Positions 33,870-42,736 of a DNA stretch of 64,000 bases are shown piece by piece. This DNA comes from Polaribacter sp. NJDZ03 (GTDB lineage Bacteria; Bacteroidota; Bacteroidia; Flavobacteriales; Flavobacteriaceae). The notes below the pieces were generated by a model, which saw nothing but the letters and a program-made list of their open reading frames with translations, was not told where the DNA came from and ran no database searches. The position numbers and the translations under genes are program-made. The stretch lies in the NCBI RefSeq assembly GCF_019263805.1, contig NZ_CP079195.1, forward strand, positions 1,591,001-1,655,000, written 5' to 3'. Numbering within the stretch: position 1 is the first letter of the stretch; every line of letters starts with the position of its first letter.

Positions 33870-34643
33870 CTATTTATATTTTTTTTCATTTAAATATGCT
33901 TCTCTTACTTTTTTAAATAAATTAGAAGAATACACAAAACTCACAACCGCCTCATTGTCAGTTTTAAAAATATCTTCACTAGTACCTTGCCATGCTTTTT
34001 GACCTTCTTTTAAAAAAATTATTTTTTCTCCAATTTCCATTACAGAATTCATGTCATGTGTATTAATTACGGTTGTAATTTTATATTCATCTGTAATTTC
34101 TTGAATTAAATTATCAATTACAATTGATGTTCTTGGGTCTAAACCAGAATTTGGTTCATCGCAAAAAAGGTATTTAGGGTTCATAACAATTGCTCTTGCA
34201 ATGGCAACTCTTTTTTGCATTCCCCCAGATAATTCTGCTGGCAGCTTTTTATTAGAATTTTCTAAATTAACTCTATTTAAAACAAAATTTACACGCTCTA
34301 ACATTTCTGCTTGAGATTGACTGGTAAACATTTTTAAAGGAAACATCACATTATCTTCTACAGATTGAGAATCAAAAAGCGCACTTCCTTGAAAAACCAT
34401 ACCAATTTCTTGCCTCCATTGCTGTTTCTCTTTTTCTGTAAATTGAGTATTTATTCTACCATCAAAAGAAATAGTACCTTCTTCTGGTGTATGTAAGCCT
34501 ATTAAAGACTTTATAAACACTGTTTTACCAGAACCACTTTCTCCAATGATTAAACTAGTTTCTCCTGGTAGAAAAGTGGCAGAAATACCTTTTAATATTT
34601 TTGCTTCTCCAAAACCTTTGTGTATATTATTTACTTCAATCAT
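33870..34643 (-). CDS. ABC transporter ATP-binding protein (MlaF-like)
   Basis: ATPase of 257 residues of the type that works with MlaE permeases in lipid transport. Walker A is GESGSGKT (about 34-41), the Q-loop is VFQGSALFDSQSV, the signature is LSGGMQKRVAIARA, Walker B is YLFCDEPNSGLDP and the switch His is in VINTHDMNS. VFQGSALFDS-type Q-loops are characteristic of the Mla branch. It follows the permease gene by three bases. An MCE-domain (MlaD) gene is not adjacent. Confidence 0.93.
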   Translation of the reverse strand: MIEVNNIHKGFGEAKILKGISATFLPGETSLIIGESGSGKTVFIKSLIGLHTPEEGTISFDGRINTQFTEKEKQQWRQEIGMVFQGSALFDSQSVEDNVMFPLKMFTSQSQAEMLERVNFVLNRVNLENSNKKLPAELSGGMQKRVAIARAIVMNPKYLFCDEPNSGLDPRTSIVIDNLIQEITDEYKITTVINTHDMNSVMEIGEKIIFLKEGQKAWQGTSEDIFKTDNEAVVSFVYSSNLFKKVREAYLNEKKYK

Positions 34644-34646
34644 ATT

Positions 34647-35387
34647 TTAGGTTAAAAGCATTTGAGTTAAAAAATAGTTGGCTATTACAATTAAAATGGT
34701 AGTCCAAACTACAGCTTGCGTACTTGCTTTCCCTACTGCTATAGAACCTCCTTTTACATAATAACCATGATAAGAAGGTACAGTAGCAATTAAAAATGCA
34801 AAAACTAAAGTTTTAATAATCGCATACGCTAGTAAAAAAGGGTCAAAATCTGTTTGAATTCCTTCAATATAACTTGCACCAGAAAAAAGTCCAGATAAAA
34901 CACCTGTAACCCATCCTCCTAAAATTCCTAAAAACATCCCTAATGATATTAAAAAAGGATAAAAGAAAACAGTTGCAATCACTTTAGGCAGTACTAAATG
35001 ACTTAAAGCATTTATTCCCATCACTTCTAAAGCATCAATTTGCTCTGTAACACGCATAGTACCTATACTAGATGTTATATAAGAACCTACTTTACCTGCC
35101 AAAATGATTGAACAAAAAGTGGGAGCAAATTCTAAAATAATAGAACGTTTTGCGGCAAAACCTATTAAAGATTCTGGAATAAAAGGATTGTCTAAATTTA
35201 AAGCCGTTTGTAATGCAATTACACCTCCAATAAAAAAGGAAATAAACATAATAATCCCTAAAGATTTTAAGCCTAATTCATCAATCTCTTTTACCAAAGC
35301 TTCATAAAAAACTTTTCCCTTTTGCGGTCTTTTAAAAACACGACCTAACATCAGAAAATATTTACCAATATGTTCTAGGTAACCCAT
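34647..35387 (-). CDS. ABC transporter permease (MlaE family)
   Basis: MlaE-family permease of 246 residues with five or so membrane helices. Family stretches are IMFISFFIGGVIALQ near residue 42, ILAGKVGSYITSSIGTMRVTEQIDALEVM (quoted in part: SSIGTMRVTEQIDALEVMG) and PKVIATVFFYP. With the MlaF-like ATPase it should form the inner-membrane engine that moves phospholipids between membranes to keep outer-membrane asymmetry. The MlaD-type partner must lie elsewhere. Confidence 0.93.
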   Translation of the reverse strand: MGYLEHIGKYFLMLGRVFKRPQKGKVFYEALVKEIDELGLKSLGIIMFISFFIGGVIALQTALNLDNPFIPESLIGFAAKRSIILEFAPTFCSIILAGKVGSYITSSIGTMRVTEQIDALEVMGINALSHLVLPKVIATVFFYPFLISLGMFLGILGGWVTGVLSGLFSGASYIEGIQTDFDPFLLAYAIIKTLVFAFLIATVPSYHGYYVKGGSIAVGKASTQAVVWTTILIVIANYFLTQMLLT

Positions 35388-35438
35388 TCATTTTAATTTT
35401 GTGCTAAAGTATTAAATTATCATTAATACTAGGTTGAA

Positions 35439-35472
35439 TTGACCAAATCAAAACAAAAAATAATTACTTTTG
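35439..35472 (+). promoter_or_regulatory. putative promoter of pafA
   Basis: TTG (35439-35441), a 23-base spacer, then TACTTTTG (35465-35472), matching TTG-N19/23-TAnnTTTG. It is 23 bases before the pafA ATG at 35496. Confidence 0.6.
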
Positions 35473-35495
35473 ACCTATAATTTATATATCTACTC

Positions 35496-37136
35496 ATGAA
35501 ATTCAAATTACTTTTTAGCTTTATCTGTCTATTTATTTGTTTAGGAAACAGCAAAATATCATCGCAAAATAAAAAACCAAAATTAGTAGTTGGTATTGTT
35601 ATCGACCAAATGAGGTACGATTATTTAACTAGGTATTCTGATAGATATGGAAAAGACGGATTTAATAGAATTTTACAAAATGGGTTTTCTTTAGAAAATG
35701 CTCATTACAACTACATACCAACCTATACTGCAGTTGGGCACACCTCTATTTATACAGGAACAACACCAAGCGAACACGGAATTATTTCTAACAACTGGTA
35801 TGATAAATACCAAAAAGAATCTATTTATTGCGTAGATGACAACAATTATAAAACGGTTGGTAATGAAGGTAAATATGGACAAAAATCTCCTAAAAGACTT
35901 TATACATCAACCATAACAGATCAATTACATTTGGCTCAAAATATGTTTGGTAAAACTATTGGTGTTTCTATAAAAGATAGATCTGCAATTTTACCTGCAG
36001 GTCATACTGCAAATGCAGCTTATTGGTATGATGGTGGTAATTTTAATACTTGGATTACCAGTACATATTATATGAATGAATTGCCTAAATGGGTAAAAGA
36101 TTTCAATGGAAATAATAATGCAGATAAATACCTTAATACACCTTGGGAAACACTTTACGATATAAAAACATACACAAGTAGTAGAGTTGATGATAATATT
36201 TATGAAGGAAAATTAAAAGGCCAAGAATCTCCAACTTTCCCTAAAAATCTAAAAGCCTTACGCTCTAGAAATGGAAATTTCGATTTAATAAAAACAGTAC
36301 CTGCAGGTAATACCTATACAACAGATTTTGCAAAGGCTGCAATTATAGGTGAAAATTTAGGTAAAAGTGAACATACAGACTTTTTAGCCGTTAGTTATTC
36401 TTCTACAGATTACATTGGTCACAAATACGGAGTTTCTGCCATAGAAACAGAAGATACTTATTTACGTTTAGACAAAGATTTAGCCGATTTATTTCAATTT
36501 TTAGACCAACAAGTTGGAAAAGATAATTACACATTATTTTTAACTGCAGATCACGCAGCAGTTCATGTACCAGCTTATTTACAGTCTTTAAAAATACCTG
36601 CTCATTATTTAGAGATGACAAAATTTAGGGATTTTGTTTTAGAAACCACTAAAAAATATTTTAATTCTGTAGATTTAATTGAAAACGTTTCTAACTATCA
36701 AATATTTTTAGATAAAGATAAAGTAGAATCTTTAGGTTTAGAAGTAAACACGGTTGCTCAAAAACTAGCGGATGAAATAATTAATTTTGATGGAATCTAT
36801 AAAGCAGTAACTGCAAGAACTTTACAAACAACACATTTTTCTTCTGGTATATTAAATTCGCTTCAAAACGGGTATAATCAAAAATTATCTGGAGATGTTT
36901 TAATGATACCTAATCCGGCTACTTTAACTGGCGGAAGAACAGGCACAAGCCATGGTTCTGGTTATTCTTATGACACACATGTACCAATTATTTTCTATGG
37001 AAATGGAATAAAACAAGGTTCATCATCTAAAAGATACAATATTACAGACATTGCACCAACGATTGCTAATTTATTAAATATAGAATCACCAAACGGAACA
37101 ACCGGAGTTGTAGTTGATGAAGTTTTAGAAAAGTAA
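35496..37136 (+). CDS. pafA: PafA family alkaline phosphatase
   Basis: Secreted phosphomonoesterase of 546 residues with a signal peptide (about 1-23). The metal-binding Asp37 is in VIDQMRYDY. The Thr nucleophile is near Thr78 in YIPTYTAVGHTSIYTG, Asn100 is in ISNNWYD, and Lys160/Arg162 are in SIKDRSA. These line up with Thr79, Asn100, Lys162 and Arg164 of the Elizabethkingia enzyme. Late metal ligands are in TADHAAVHVP and GTSHGSGY. PafA frees phosphate from many organic phosphates without phosphate inhibition, a trait suited to the ocean. Confidence 0.93.
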   Translation: MKFKLLFSFICLFICLGNSKISSQNKKPKLVVGIVIDQMRYDYLTRYSDRYGKDGFNRILQNGFSLENAHYNYIPTYTAVGHTSIYTGTTPSEHGIISNNWYDKYQKESIYCVDDNNYKTVGNEGKYGQKSPKRLYTSTITDQLHLAQNMFGKTIGVSIKDRSAILPAGHTANAAYWYDGGNFNTWITSTYYMNELPKWVKDFNGNNNADKYLNTPWETLYDIKTYTSSRVDDNIYEGKLKGQESPTFPKNLKALRSRNGNFDLIKTVPAGNTYTTDFAKAAIIGENLGKSEHTDFLAVSYSSTDYIGHKYGVSAIETEDTYLRLDKDLADLFQFLDQQVGKDNYTLFLTADHAAVHVPAYLQSLKIPAHYLEMTKFRDFVLETTKKYFNSVDLIENVSNYQIFLDKDKVESLGLEVNTVAQKLADEIINFDGIYKAVTARTLQTTHFSSGILNSLQNGYNQKLSGDVLMIPNPATLTGGRTGTSHGSGYSYDTHVPIIFYGNGIKQGSSSKRYNITDIAPTIANLLNIESPNGTTGVVVDEVLEK

Positions 37137-37181
37137 AATAAGTTCTATTTTATAATTCTTTCTAACGGAAATAAGTTATTA

Positions 37182-37211
37182 AAAAGCCCCAAGACTTAGT
37201 TTTGGGGTTTC
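37182..37211. terminator. bidirectional terminator between pafA and prsW-like gene
   Basis: AAAGCCCCAA and TTTTGGGGTTT form a stem with A- and T-runs on both sides. It overlaps the last codons and stop of the PrsW gene (stop at 37196-37198). Confidence 0.75.
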
Positions 37212-37894
37212 TTTTTGATTAAAAATTTAAAAACAGAACTATTTTGATGGCTCTTTATCGCTTTCCTAGAAAGTAGAATTCCAATTATTAAAGAAATAAA
37301 TGCACCTATAGAAATTCCTGGAATAAAGTTGATAAACAGAAAAAAGTCATACGCTCCATGAAAAAGTGTTGCAAAAAACAAACCTGTTATGTTTAAAACT
37401 ATTCTATTTTTAGAAAATTTTGCTCTCCCCATAAAATACCCCATTAAAATGGCAAATGTAGCATGTGCCGGAACCGCAGTAAATGCTCTTAATATGCCGG
37501 TTGAAACTCCGTGTTGAAAAACATATAAGACATTCTCTAAGGTAGCAAAACCCATAGAAACCATTACAGCATAAACAATACCATCAAAAGGCTCGTTGTA
37601 TTCTTTATTTCTTTGTGCATAATATTTTACAATTACATATTTAGAAAACTCTTCTACCAAGGCAACTACTATAAATGCCTTAACAAATTGTTGAAATATA
37701 TTTGTTGCATCAGTAACTGGAAGAAACCTTGCGGCAAAACCACCAAGAATTACAGTAATTAACACACTTGCCGTTGCTCCTAAAAGAAAGTTTTTAAATA
37801 AAAAAGAAATAGGCTCTTTTTCAAACTTGTCTTTAAAATAAATATATAATATAATGATGGTTGCAGGAGCAATAGCAAGGAGAAGTAAATGCAT
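37196..37894 (-). CDS. PrsW family intramembrane metalloprotease
   Basis: Membrane protein of 232 residues with about seven helices. The first PrsW motif EExxK is in VALVEEFSKYVIVKY, the second region has a His in PAHATFAILMGYFMG, and the third is LFHGAYDFFLF. PrsW cleaves anti-sigma factors inside the membrane in Bacillus; whether this one does is not known. Start chosen at MHLLLLAIAPATII (37894), since the longer frame adds a Lys-rich leader. Confidence 0.88.
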   Translation of the reverse strand: MHLLLLAIAPATIIILYIYFKDKFEKEPISFLFKNFLLGATASVLITVILGGFAARFLPVTDATNIFQQFVKAFIVVALVEEFSKYVIVKYYAQRNKEYNEPFDGIVYAVMVSMGFATLENVLYVFQHGVSTGILRAFTAVPAHATFAILMGYFMGRAKFSKNRIVLNITGLFFATLFHGAYDFFLFINFIPGISIGAFISLIIGILLSRKAIKSHQNSSVFKFLIKKKPQN

Positions 37895-38017
37895 AGAGAA
37901 GATTAAATTGTTTTTTTTTAAATAAAAAAAACGCAAAGTTTTGTAAAGAAGATTCTTATAATTCCTTTATCAACCTTGCGTTTGCCTAGTATCTTTATAC
38001 TTAATTAGTAGCTAGCC

Positions 38018-38953
38018 TTATTTTTTAGGCAAGAAAACTTCTGCCATCATGCAACGTGCACTACCACCTCCACAAAACTCAATAGTATCTAAAGGGCTAG
38101 AAATAATTTTACAATGATTGTTAATTTGTGCTTTCTGAGATTGCGTTAAACTATTAAAAGCAGCTTGACTCATAATTAAAAAACGTTCATCATCTTTACC
38201 ATGAACCTCTAACATGTTTCCGGCAAAGTTGGTTACTTGTTCTTCTGTAATGTCAATTACTTTTTTACCATCTTCTTTTAAATGCTTCAATACATTTTTA
38301 CGTTCAGATTTATCATCAATAGAAGCCAAACAAATAATAACCAATGTTTCTCCCACACACATCATAACATTGGTATGATAAATTGCTGCCCTTTTACCGT
38401 CTACTGTTTGATTTGCCGTAAAAACTACTGGTGTATATTCAAAATCTTCACAGAACTCTATAAATAATTCTTCATCTGCCCTAGGAGAAAGTGCACAATA
38501 TGCCTTGTTATTAACTCTATCTAAACAGATACTTCCAGTTCCTTCTAAAAATACATGATCTTCTTCTGCAGAAGTATAATCTACTATATTCTCTATTAAA
38601 AACCCCTCCTTTTCTAACTCTTCTAAAATATCTTCTCGTCTTTCTAAACGTCTATTTTCTGCAAACATTGGGTACATAGCAACAGTACCATCTTCATGAA
38701 AAGAAATCCAATTATTAGGAAAAATAGCATCTGGTGTATCAGCGTCCTTGGTATCAGAAACAACAATTACATGAATTCCAAAACTCTGTAATTTTTCTAC
38801 AAAAGTATCAAACTCATGTTGTGCTTTTGTATTTATTGTTGATGGAAGTATATTATCAATTTCTTTTTGATAATAGTTATTTACAGCAGTTTGCTCATTC
38901 ATCCTAAAATTAATAGGACGAATCATTAGAATTGTATTTGTAGTTTGATTCAT
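38018..38953 (-). CDS. CtlX-type amidinotransferase/deiminase-fold hydrolase
   Basis: Protein of 311 residues of the guanidino-group-modifying fold (arginine deiminase/dimethylargininase relatives). Recognisable parts are TPDAIFPNNWISFHEDG, FLEGTGSICLDR, the His in IYHTNVMMCVG and the nucleophile Cys near the C-terminus in FCGGGSARCMMAEVF. It matches the group named for citrulline utilisation (CtlX) and annotated as arginine-deiminase-related. It acts in the cytoplasm; the exact substrate (citrulline or a related ureido or guanidino compound) is uncertain. Confidence 0.85.
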   Translation of the reverse strand: MNQTTNTILMIRPINFRMNEQTAVNNYYQKEIDNILPSTINTKAQHEFDTFVEKLQSFGIHVIVVSDTKDADTPDAIFPNNWISFHEDGTVAMYPMFAENRRLERREDILEELEKEGFLIENIVDYTSAEEDHVFLEGTGSICLDRVNNKAYCALSPRADEELFIEFCEDFEYTPVVFTANQTVDGKRAAIYHTNVMMCVGETLVIICLASIDDKSERKNVLKHLKEDGKKVIDITEEQVTNFAGNMLEVHGKDDERFLIMSQAAFNSLTQSQKAQINNHCKIISSPLDTIEFCGGGSARCMMAEVFLPKK

Positions 38954-39061
38954 TTAATTCATTTATTAAACACAAAATTAGACTTTTTTAAGCTAGTTTA
39001 AGTAAGTAATTGTTGAGAACTTCTTTTTTGTTTAATCTTTTAATGAAAAACTTTAACAAAA

Positions 39062-39117
39062 TAAAATATAAAACTGTTTAATATTTACCTATTTTTGTTA
39101 AACAGTTTTATATTTTA
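39062..39117. promoter_or_regulatory. Perfect 20-bp inverted repeat enclosing a -7 box
   Basis: TAAAATATAAAACTGTTTAA (39062-39081) and its exact complement (39098-39117) flank a 16-base spacer that ends in TATTTTTG (39090-39097), a TAnnTTTG box. Transcription would begin inside the right arm. This fits an operator or a hairpin at the promoter of the FAS1 gene (ATG 39136). Confidence 0.65.
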
Positions 39118-39135
39118 ACCATAAACACTCATAGA

Positions 39136-40098
39136 ATGAAAACAATTTCAAAATTTTTAAGCATTTTAACTTTATTAGCAGTACTAATCTCATGTAGTGA
39201 TGATAACGATCATGAGACCGTAATTAAAACAAATACAATTGTAGATGTAGCCATTGATGGAAACTTAAGTAGTTTAGTCGCGGCAGTAAAAAGGGCAGAA
39301 TTAGCAACTACCTTAAGCGGACCTGGACCTTTTACAGTATTAGCGCCAACCAATGAAGCTTTTTCTGAATTTTTAACAGAAAATAATTTTAACTCTGTAG
39401 AGGACGTCCCGGTACCTGTTTTACAACAAATACTATTAAATCACGTAATAGACGGTAGCTTAAAGTCTACAGATTTATCTACCGGTTATGCAAGCACAAA
39501 AGCAACAAGTGCTGCTTCAAACACAGCTATGTCTCTTTATATTAATACAGAAGATGGGGTTTTATTTAACGGATCATCTGCAGTAACGGTACCAAATATT
39601 TCTGCAGACAACGGAACGGTACATATTATTAATAAAGTAATTGGCCTACCTACTGTAGTTACTTTTGCTACAGCAGACCCAAACTTTTCAATACTAGTTC
39701 AAGCACTTACAAGAAGCGATTTAGATACCGATTTTGTTAGTATACTCTCTTTACCAGAAACTAGCACAACTGCACCTTATACCGTTTTTGCACCAACTAA
39801 CAATGCTTTTGTAGCTGTTTTAAGTGAATTGGAACTTACAACATTGGCAGAAATACCAAAAAGTACTTTAGATGCAACATTAAAAACACATGTATTAACA
39901 GGTATAAATGCACAAGACACAGCATTAAGTGATGCCTTGCAACTTACCACTCTTTCCGGAGAAATATTAACTGCCAATGTAACTGGCGGAGCAACTTTAA
40001 CGGACGAAGGAAATAGAGTAAGTACAATAATTGCAACCAATGTACAAGCAAATAATGGAGTAATACATGCTATAGATACGGTATTATTACCTAATTAA
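39136..40098 (+). CDS. fasciclin (FAS1) domain lipoprotein, two repeats
   Basis: Lipoprotein of 320 residues; lipobox AVLISC (Cys21), followed by SDDNDHE, which fits a flavobacterial surface-export signal. There are two FAS1 domains (about 35-175 and 180-320), each with the H1 and H2 boxes: TVLAPTNEAFSEF and VHIINKVIGLP in the first, TVFAPTNNAFVAVL and IHAIDTVLLPN in the second. FAS1 domains mediate adhesion. A striking inverted repeat surrounds its promoter. Confidence 0.93.
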   Translation: MKTISKFLSILTLLAVLISCSDDNDHETVIKTNTIVDVAIDGNLSSLVAAVKRAELATTLSGPGPFTVLAPTNEAFSEFLTENNFNSVEDVPVPVLQQILLNHVIDGSLKSTDLSTGYASTKATSAASNTAMSLYINTEDGVLFNGSSAVTVPNISADNGTVHIINKVIGLPTVVTFATADPNFSILVQALTRSDLDTDFVSILSLPETSTTAPYTVFAPTNNAFVAVLSELELTTLAEIPKSTLDATLKTHVLTGINAQDTALSDALQLTTLSGEILTANVTGGATLTDEGNRVSTIIATNVQANNGVIHAIDTVLLPN

Positions 40099-40140
40099 AC
40101 AACACCAAACCCGTACATTAAAATTAGATAGTCTTTAAAC

Positions 40141-40178
40141 AAATACCTGCAGAAATATTTCTCAGGTATTTTTTTTAT
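40141..40178 (+). terminator. terminator of the FAS1 gene
   Basis: AATACCTG.AGAA pairs with TTCT.CAGGTATT and is followed by eight Ts, 50 bases after the FAS1 stop. Confidence 0.75.
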
Positions 40179-40192
40179 GTATTTTTGATGAG

Positions 40193-40861
40193 ATGAAAAG
40201 ATTAATAACACTATTTTTTATTTTAAGTACACTCTTTGTAAATTCACAAAACCTTCCAGATGGTTTTGTTTATTTATCTGATGTTGATAAAACTATTGAA
40301 AAAGAATTGCGCTATTTAGGAAACAATAACTTTATAGGGAAACCCATTGATGGCTATCATAAAAATTGTATTATAGTTACTAAATCTTCTGCAAATGCTT
40401 TAACTAAAATACAACAGAGTCTACAAAAAGAAGGGTTGAGTCTTAAAATATTTGATGCATACAGACCACAACAAGCAGTAAACCATTTTGTTAAATGGGC
40501 TAAAGTACTAGAAGATACGTTAATGAAAAAAGCGTATTATCCAAATACACCAAAATCTCAATTATTTAAACGAGGTTATATTGCATCTAGATCTGGACAC
40601 TCAAGAGGAAGCACCGTAGATTTAACAATTATAAATATTAAAACAGGTAAAGAATTAGACATGGGGTGTCCGTATGATTTTTTTGGTATAAAATCTCATT
40701 ACCTACCAAAAAACATCACTCCAGAGCAACAAAAAAGTAGGTTGCTACTCCGTACTATAATGATAAAAAATAATTTTAGACCTTATAAAAACGAATGGTG
40801 GCATTTTACTTTAAGAAATGAACCTTTTCCTAATACCTACTTTAATTTCCCAATAGAATAA
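40193..40861 (+). CDS. D-alanyl-D-alanine dipeptidase (M15 family, VanX/DdpX type)
   Basis: Secreted zinc dipeptidase of 222 residues with signal peptide (MKRLITLFFILSTLFVNSQ). Conserved sites are FDAYRPQQAV, the zinc motif SGHSRGSTVDLT (His and Asp) and EWWHF (catalytic Glu and zinc His). It hydrolyses D-Ala-D-Ala released in cell-wall turnover, so it probably serves recycling; there is no vancomycin-resistance context (no vanH/vanA here). Confidence 0.9.
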   Translation: MKRLITLFFILSTLFVNSQNLPDGFVYLSDVDKTIEKELRYLGNNNFIGKPIDGYHKNCIIVTKSSANALTKIQQSLQKEGLSLKIFDAYRPQQAVNHFVKWAKVLEDTLMKKAYYPNTPKSQLFKRGYIASRSGHSRGSTVDLTIINIKTGKELDMGCPYDFFGIKSHYLPKNITPEQQKSRLLLRTIMIKNNFRPYKNEWWHFTLRNEPFPNTYFNFPIE

Positions 40862-40939
40862 GAATTTTTAACAAAATAGAAACAGCTTCACTAAAAATCG
40901 GCATTATATTTGCATAAATGCTTGAAAGTATTATATATA

Positions 40940-41614
40940 ATGAAAACAAAAAATAATTTTCTTCTTTTTCTCTCCATTTCCTTATTCACTGTATTTCAAT
41001 TATCTGCACAATTAGATTCTAATTCTGGAACCCGAGAAAAAGGCAAAATTAAAGGAGTAGTTTTAAATAACTCTAAAGAAGTTACAAAACCGAAAGCATT
41101 AGAATTAGAAGGAAACGATGGTTTTAAAAATGCTTTTGACAAAGAAAATGATAAATTAAAAAAGCAAAAGGAAGAAAATGACCTTAATAATAAAGGTATT
41201 ATAACACAAGAAAAGCAAAGAGAAGAGCGTTTTTTAAAAGCATTTAAAAAAATAAACGGTCAATATATTTACCCCGTAATAGATCAAGATCTAGGTAGTT
41301 TTAGAACAGACTCTAAAAGTGTAAATATTATTTGCAGAGATTTTCAATATCCTGATGGAGACATGGTTACTATACTTGTAAACGACGTACCCGTTGTACA
41401 TAACATTACCTTAAAACGAAGCTATCAAAAATTTAATATCCCTTTAGAAGTTGGTATTAATAAAATTGCCTTTAAAGCACTAAACCAAGGTACATCCGGA
41501 CCAAATACAGCCGCTTTTAAGGTATATAATGACGCCGGTACACTACTCTCTTCTAATGAATGGAACTTAGCAACTGGCGCTAAAGCCACGATAGTAATAG
41601 CTAAAGACAAATAA
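40940..41614 (+). CDS. secreted protein of unknown function
   Basis: Protein of 224 residues with a signal peptide (MKTKNNFLLFLSISLFTVFQLSAQ). A charged, probably helical middle (KNAFDKENDKLKKQKEENDL) is followed by a beta-rich C-terminal domain (about 110-224) with FRTDSKSVNIICRDFQYPDGD and GINKIAFKALNQGTSGPNTA. It looks like a flavobacterial surface or periplasmic domain, but I recognise no named family. ATG 40940 is chosen over the upstream frame start because it begins the signal peptide. Confidence 0.78.
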   Translation: MKTKNNFLLFLSISLFTVFQLSAQLDSNSGTREKGKIKGVVLNNSKEVTKPKALELEGNDGFKNAFDKENDKLKKQKEENDLNNKGIITQEKQREERFLKAFKKINGQYIYPVIDQDLGSFRTDSKSVNIICRDFQYPDGDMVTILVNDVPVVHNITLKRSYQKFNIPLEVGINKIAFKALNQGTSGPNTAAFKVYNDAGTLLSSNEWNLATGAKATIVIAKDK

Positions 41615-41677
41615 TACTCTTAAAATATTTTGTTTTATTTTAAACTAATCTAGTTTTTTTATTCTATCAAAAACAGT

Positions 41678-41685
41678 TATTTTTG
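41678..41685 (+). promoter_or_regulatory. putative -7 box for pdhA-pdhC
   Basis: TATTTTTG matches TAnnTTTG, 58 bases before pdhA ATG. No clear -33 TTG was found at the standard distance. Confidence 0.4.
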
Positions 41686-41743
41686 TGACTGGTTATTGAA
41701 AGAGTAAATTTTAATAACCTTAAAACAAACAATATCACTAAAA

Positions 41744-42733
41744 ATGAAAGAAATCACCAAACAGACCTATTTAGATTGGTACAAAGACATGCTTTTTTGG
41801 CGTAAGTTCGAAGACAAACTTGCTTCTGTTTACATTCAACAAAAAGTTAGAGGTTTCTTGCACTTATATAATGGGCAAGAGGCAATTTTAGCAGGTGCAT
41901 TACATGCAATGGACTTATCTAAAGACAAAATGATTACGGCTTATAGAAACCACGTACAACCAATTGGTATGGGAGAAGATCCTAAACGTGTAATGGCAGA
42001 ATTATATGGAAAGGTTACTGGAACGTCTAAAGGAATGGGTGGTTCTATGCATATTTTTTCAAAAGAATTCCGTTTTTATGGTGGTCATGGTATCGTTGGA
42101 GGTCAAATTCCTTTAGGTGCAGGTCTTGCTTTTGGTGATAAATACAATAATACTGGTGGTGTAACATTAACATGTTTTGGAGATGGTGCTGCAAGACAAG
42201 GTTCTTTACACGAAGCTTTTAATTTAGCTATGTTATGGAAATTACCTGTTATTTTTATTTGTGAAAACAATGGATATGCAATGGGTACTTCTGTAGAAAG
42301 AACAGCAAACCATACAGATATCTGGAAACTTGGTTTAGGATACGAAATGCCTTGTGGCCCAGTAGATGCAATGAACCCTATTAAAGTTGCCGAAGCTATA
42401 GACGAAGCTTTAGATAGAGCTAGACGTGGTGATGGACCAACTTTCTTAGAAATGAAAACATATAGATATAGAGGTCACTCAATGTCTGATGCACAACACT
42501 ACAGAACGAAAGATGAAGTAGAAGAGTACAAAAAAATAGATCCTATTACGCAAGTAAAAGACATTATTTTAGAAAAAGGGTATGCTACCGCAGAAGAATT
42601 AGCTGCAGTAGATAAAGAGGTAAAAGTAAAAGTAAAAGAATGTGAGCAATTTGCAGAAGATTCTCCTTACCCAGAACCTGAACAAATGTATGATATGGTT
42701 TATGAACAAGAAGATTATCCTTTTATAAGTTAA
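41744..42733 (+). CDS. pdhA: pyruvate dehydrogenase E1 component, alpha subunit
   Basis: Alpha chain of the E1 heterotetramer, 329 residues. It decarboxylates pyruvate with thiamine diphosphate and passes the acetyl group to E2. The ThDP/Mg motif GDGAARQG...ENN is at about 145-175, and the phosphorylation-loop-like RYRGHSMSDAQHYR is at about 243-256. E1 beta is not in the window; in Flavobacteria pdhA and pdhC usually sit together and pdhB elsewhere. The E2 gene starts three bases after its stop. Confidence 0.96.
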   Translation: MKEITKQTYLDWYKDMLFWRKFEDKLASVYIQQKVRGFLHLYNGQEAILAGALHAMDLSKDKMITAYRNHVQPIGMGEDPKRVMAELYGKVTGTSKGMGGSMHIFSKEFRFYGGHGIVGGQIPLGAGLAFGDKYNNTGGVTLTCFGDGAARQGSLHEAFNLAMLWKLPVIFICENNGYAMGTSVERTANHTDIWKLGLGYEMPCGPVDAMNPIKVAEAIDEALDRARRGDGPTFLEMKTYRYRGHSMSDAQHYRTKDEVEEYKKIDPITQVKDIILEKGYATAEELAAVDKEVKVKVKECEQFAEDSPYPEPEQMYDMVYEQEDYPFIS

Positions 42734-42736
42734 GAT

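Noticed and set aside
40193..40861. Vancomycin-resistance gene (VanX)
   Set aside because: The dipeptidase has a signal peptide and no vanH, vanA or regulator near it; cell-wall recycling is the better reading.
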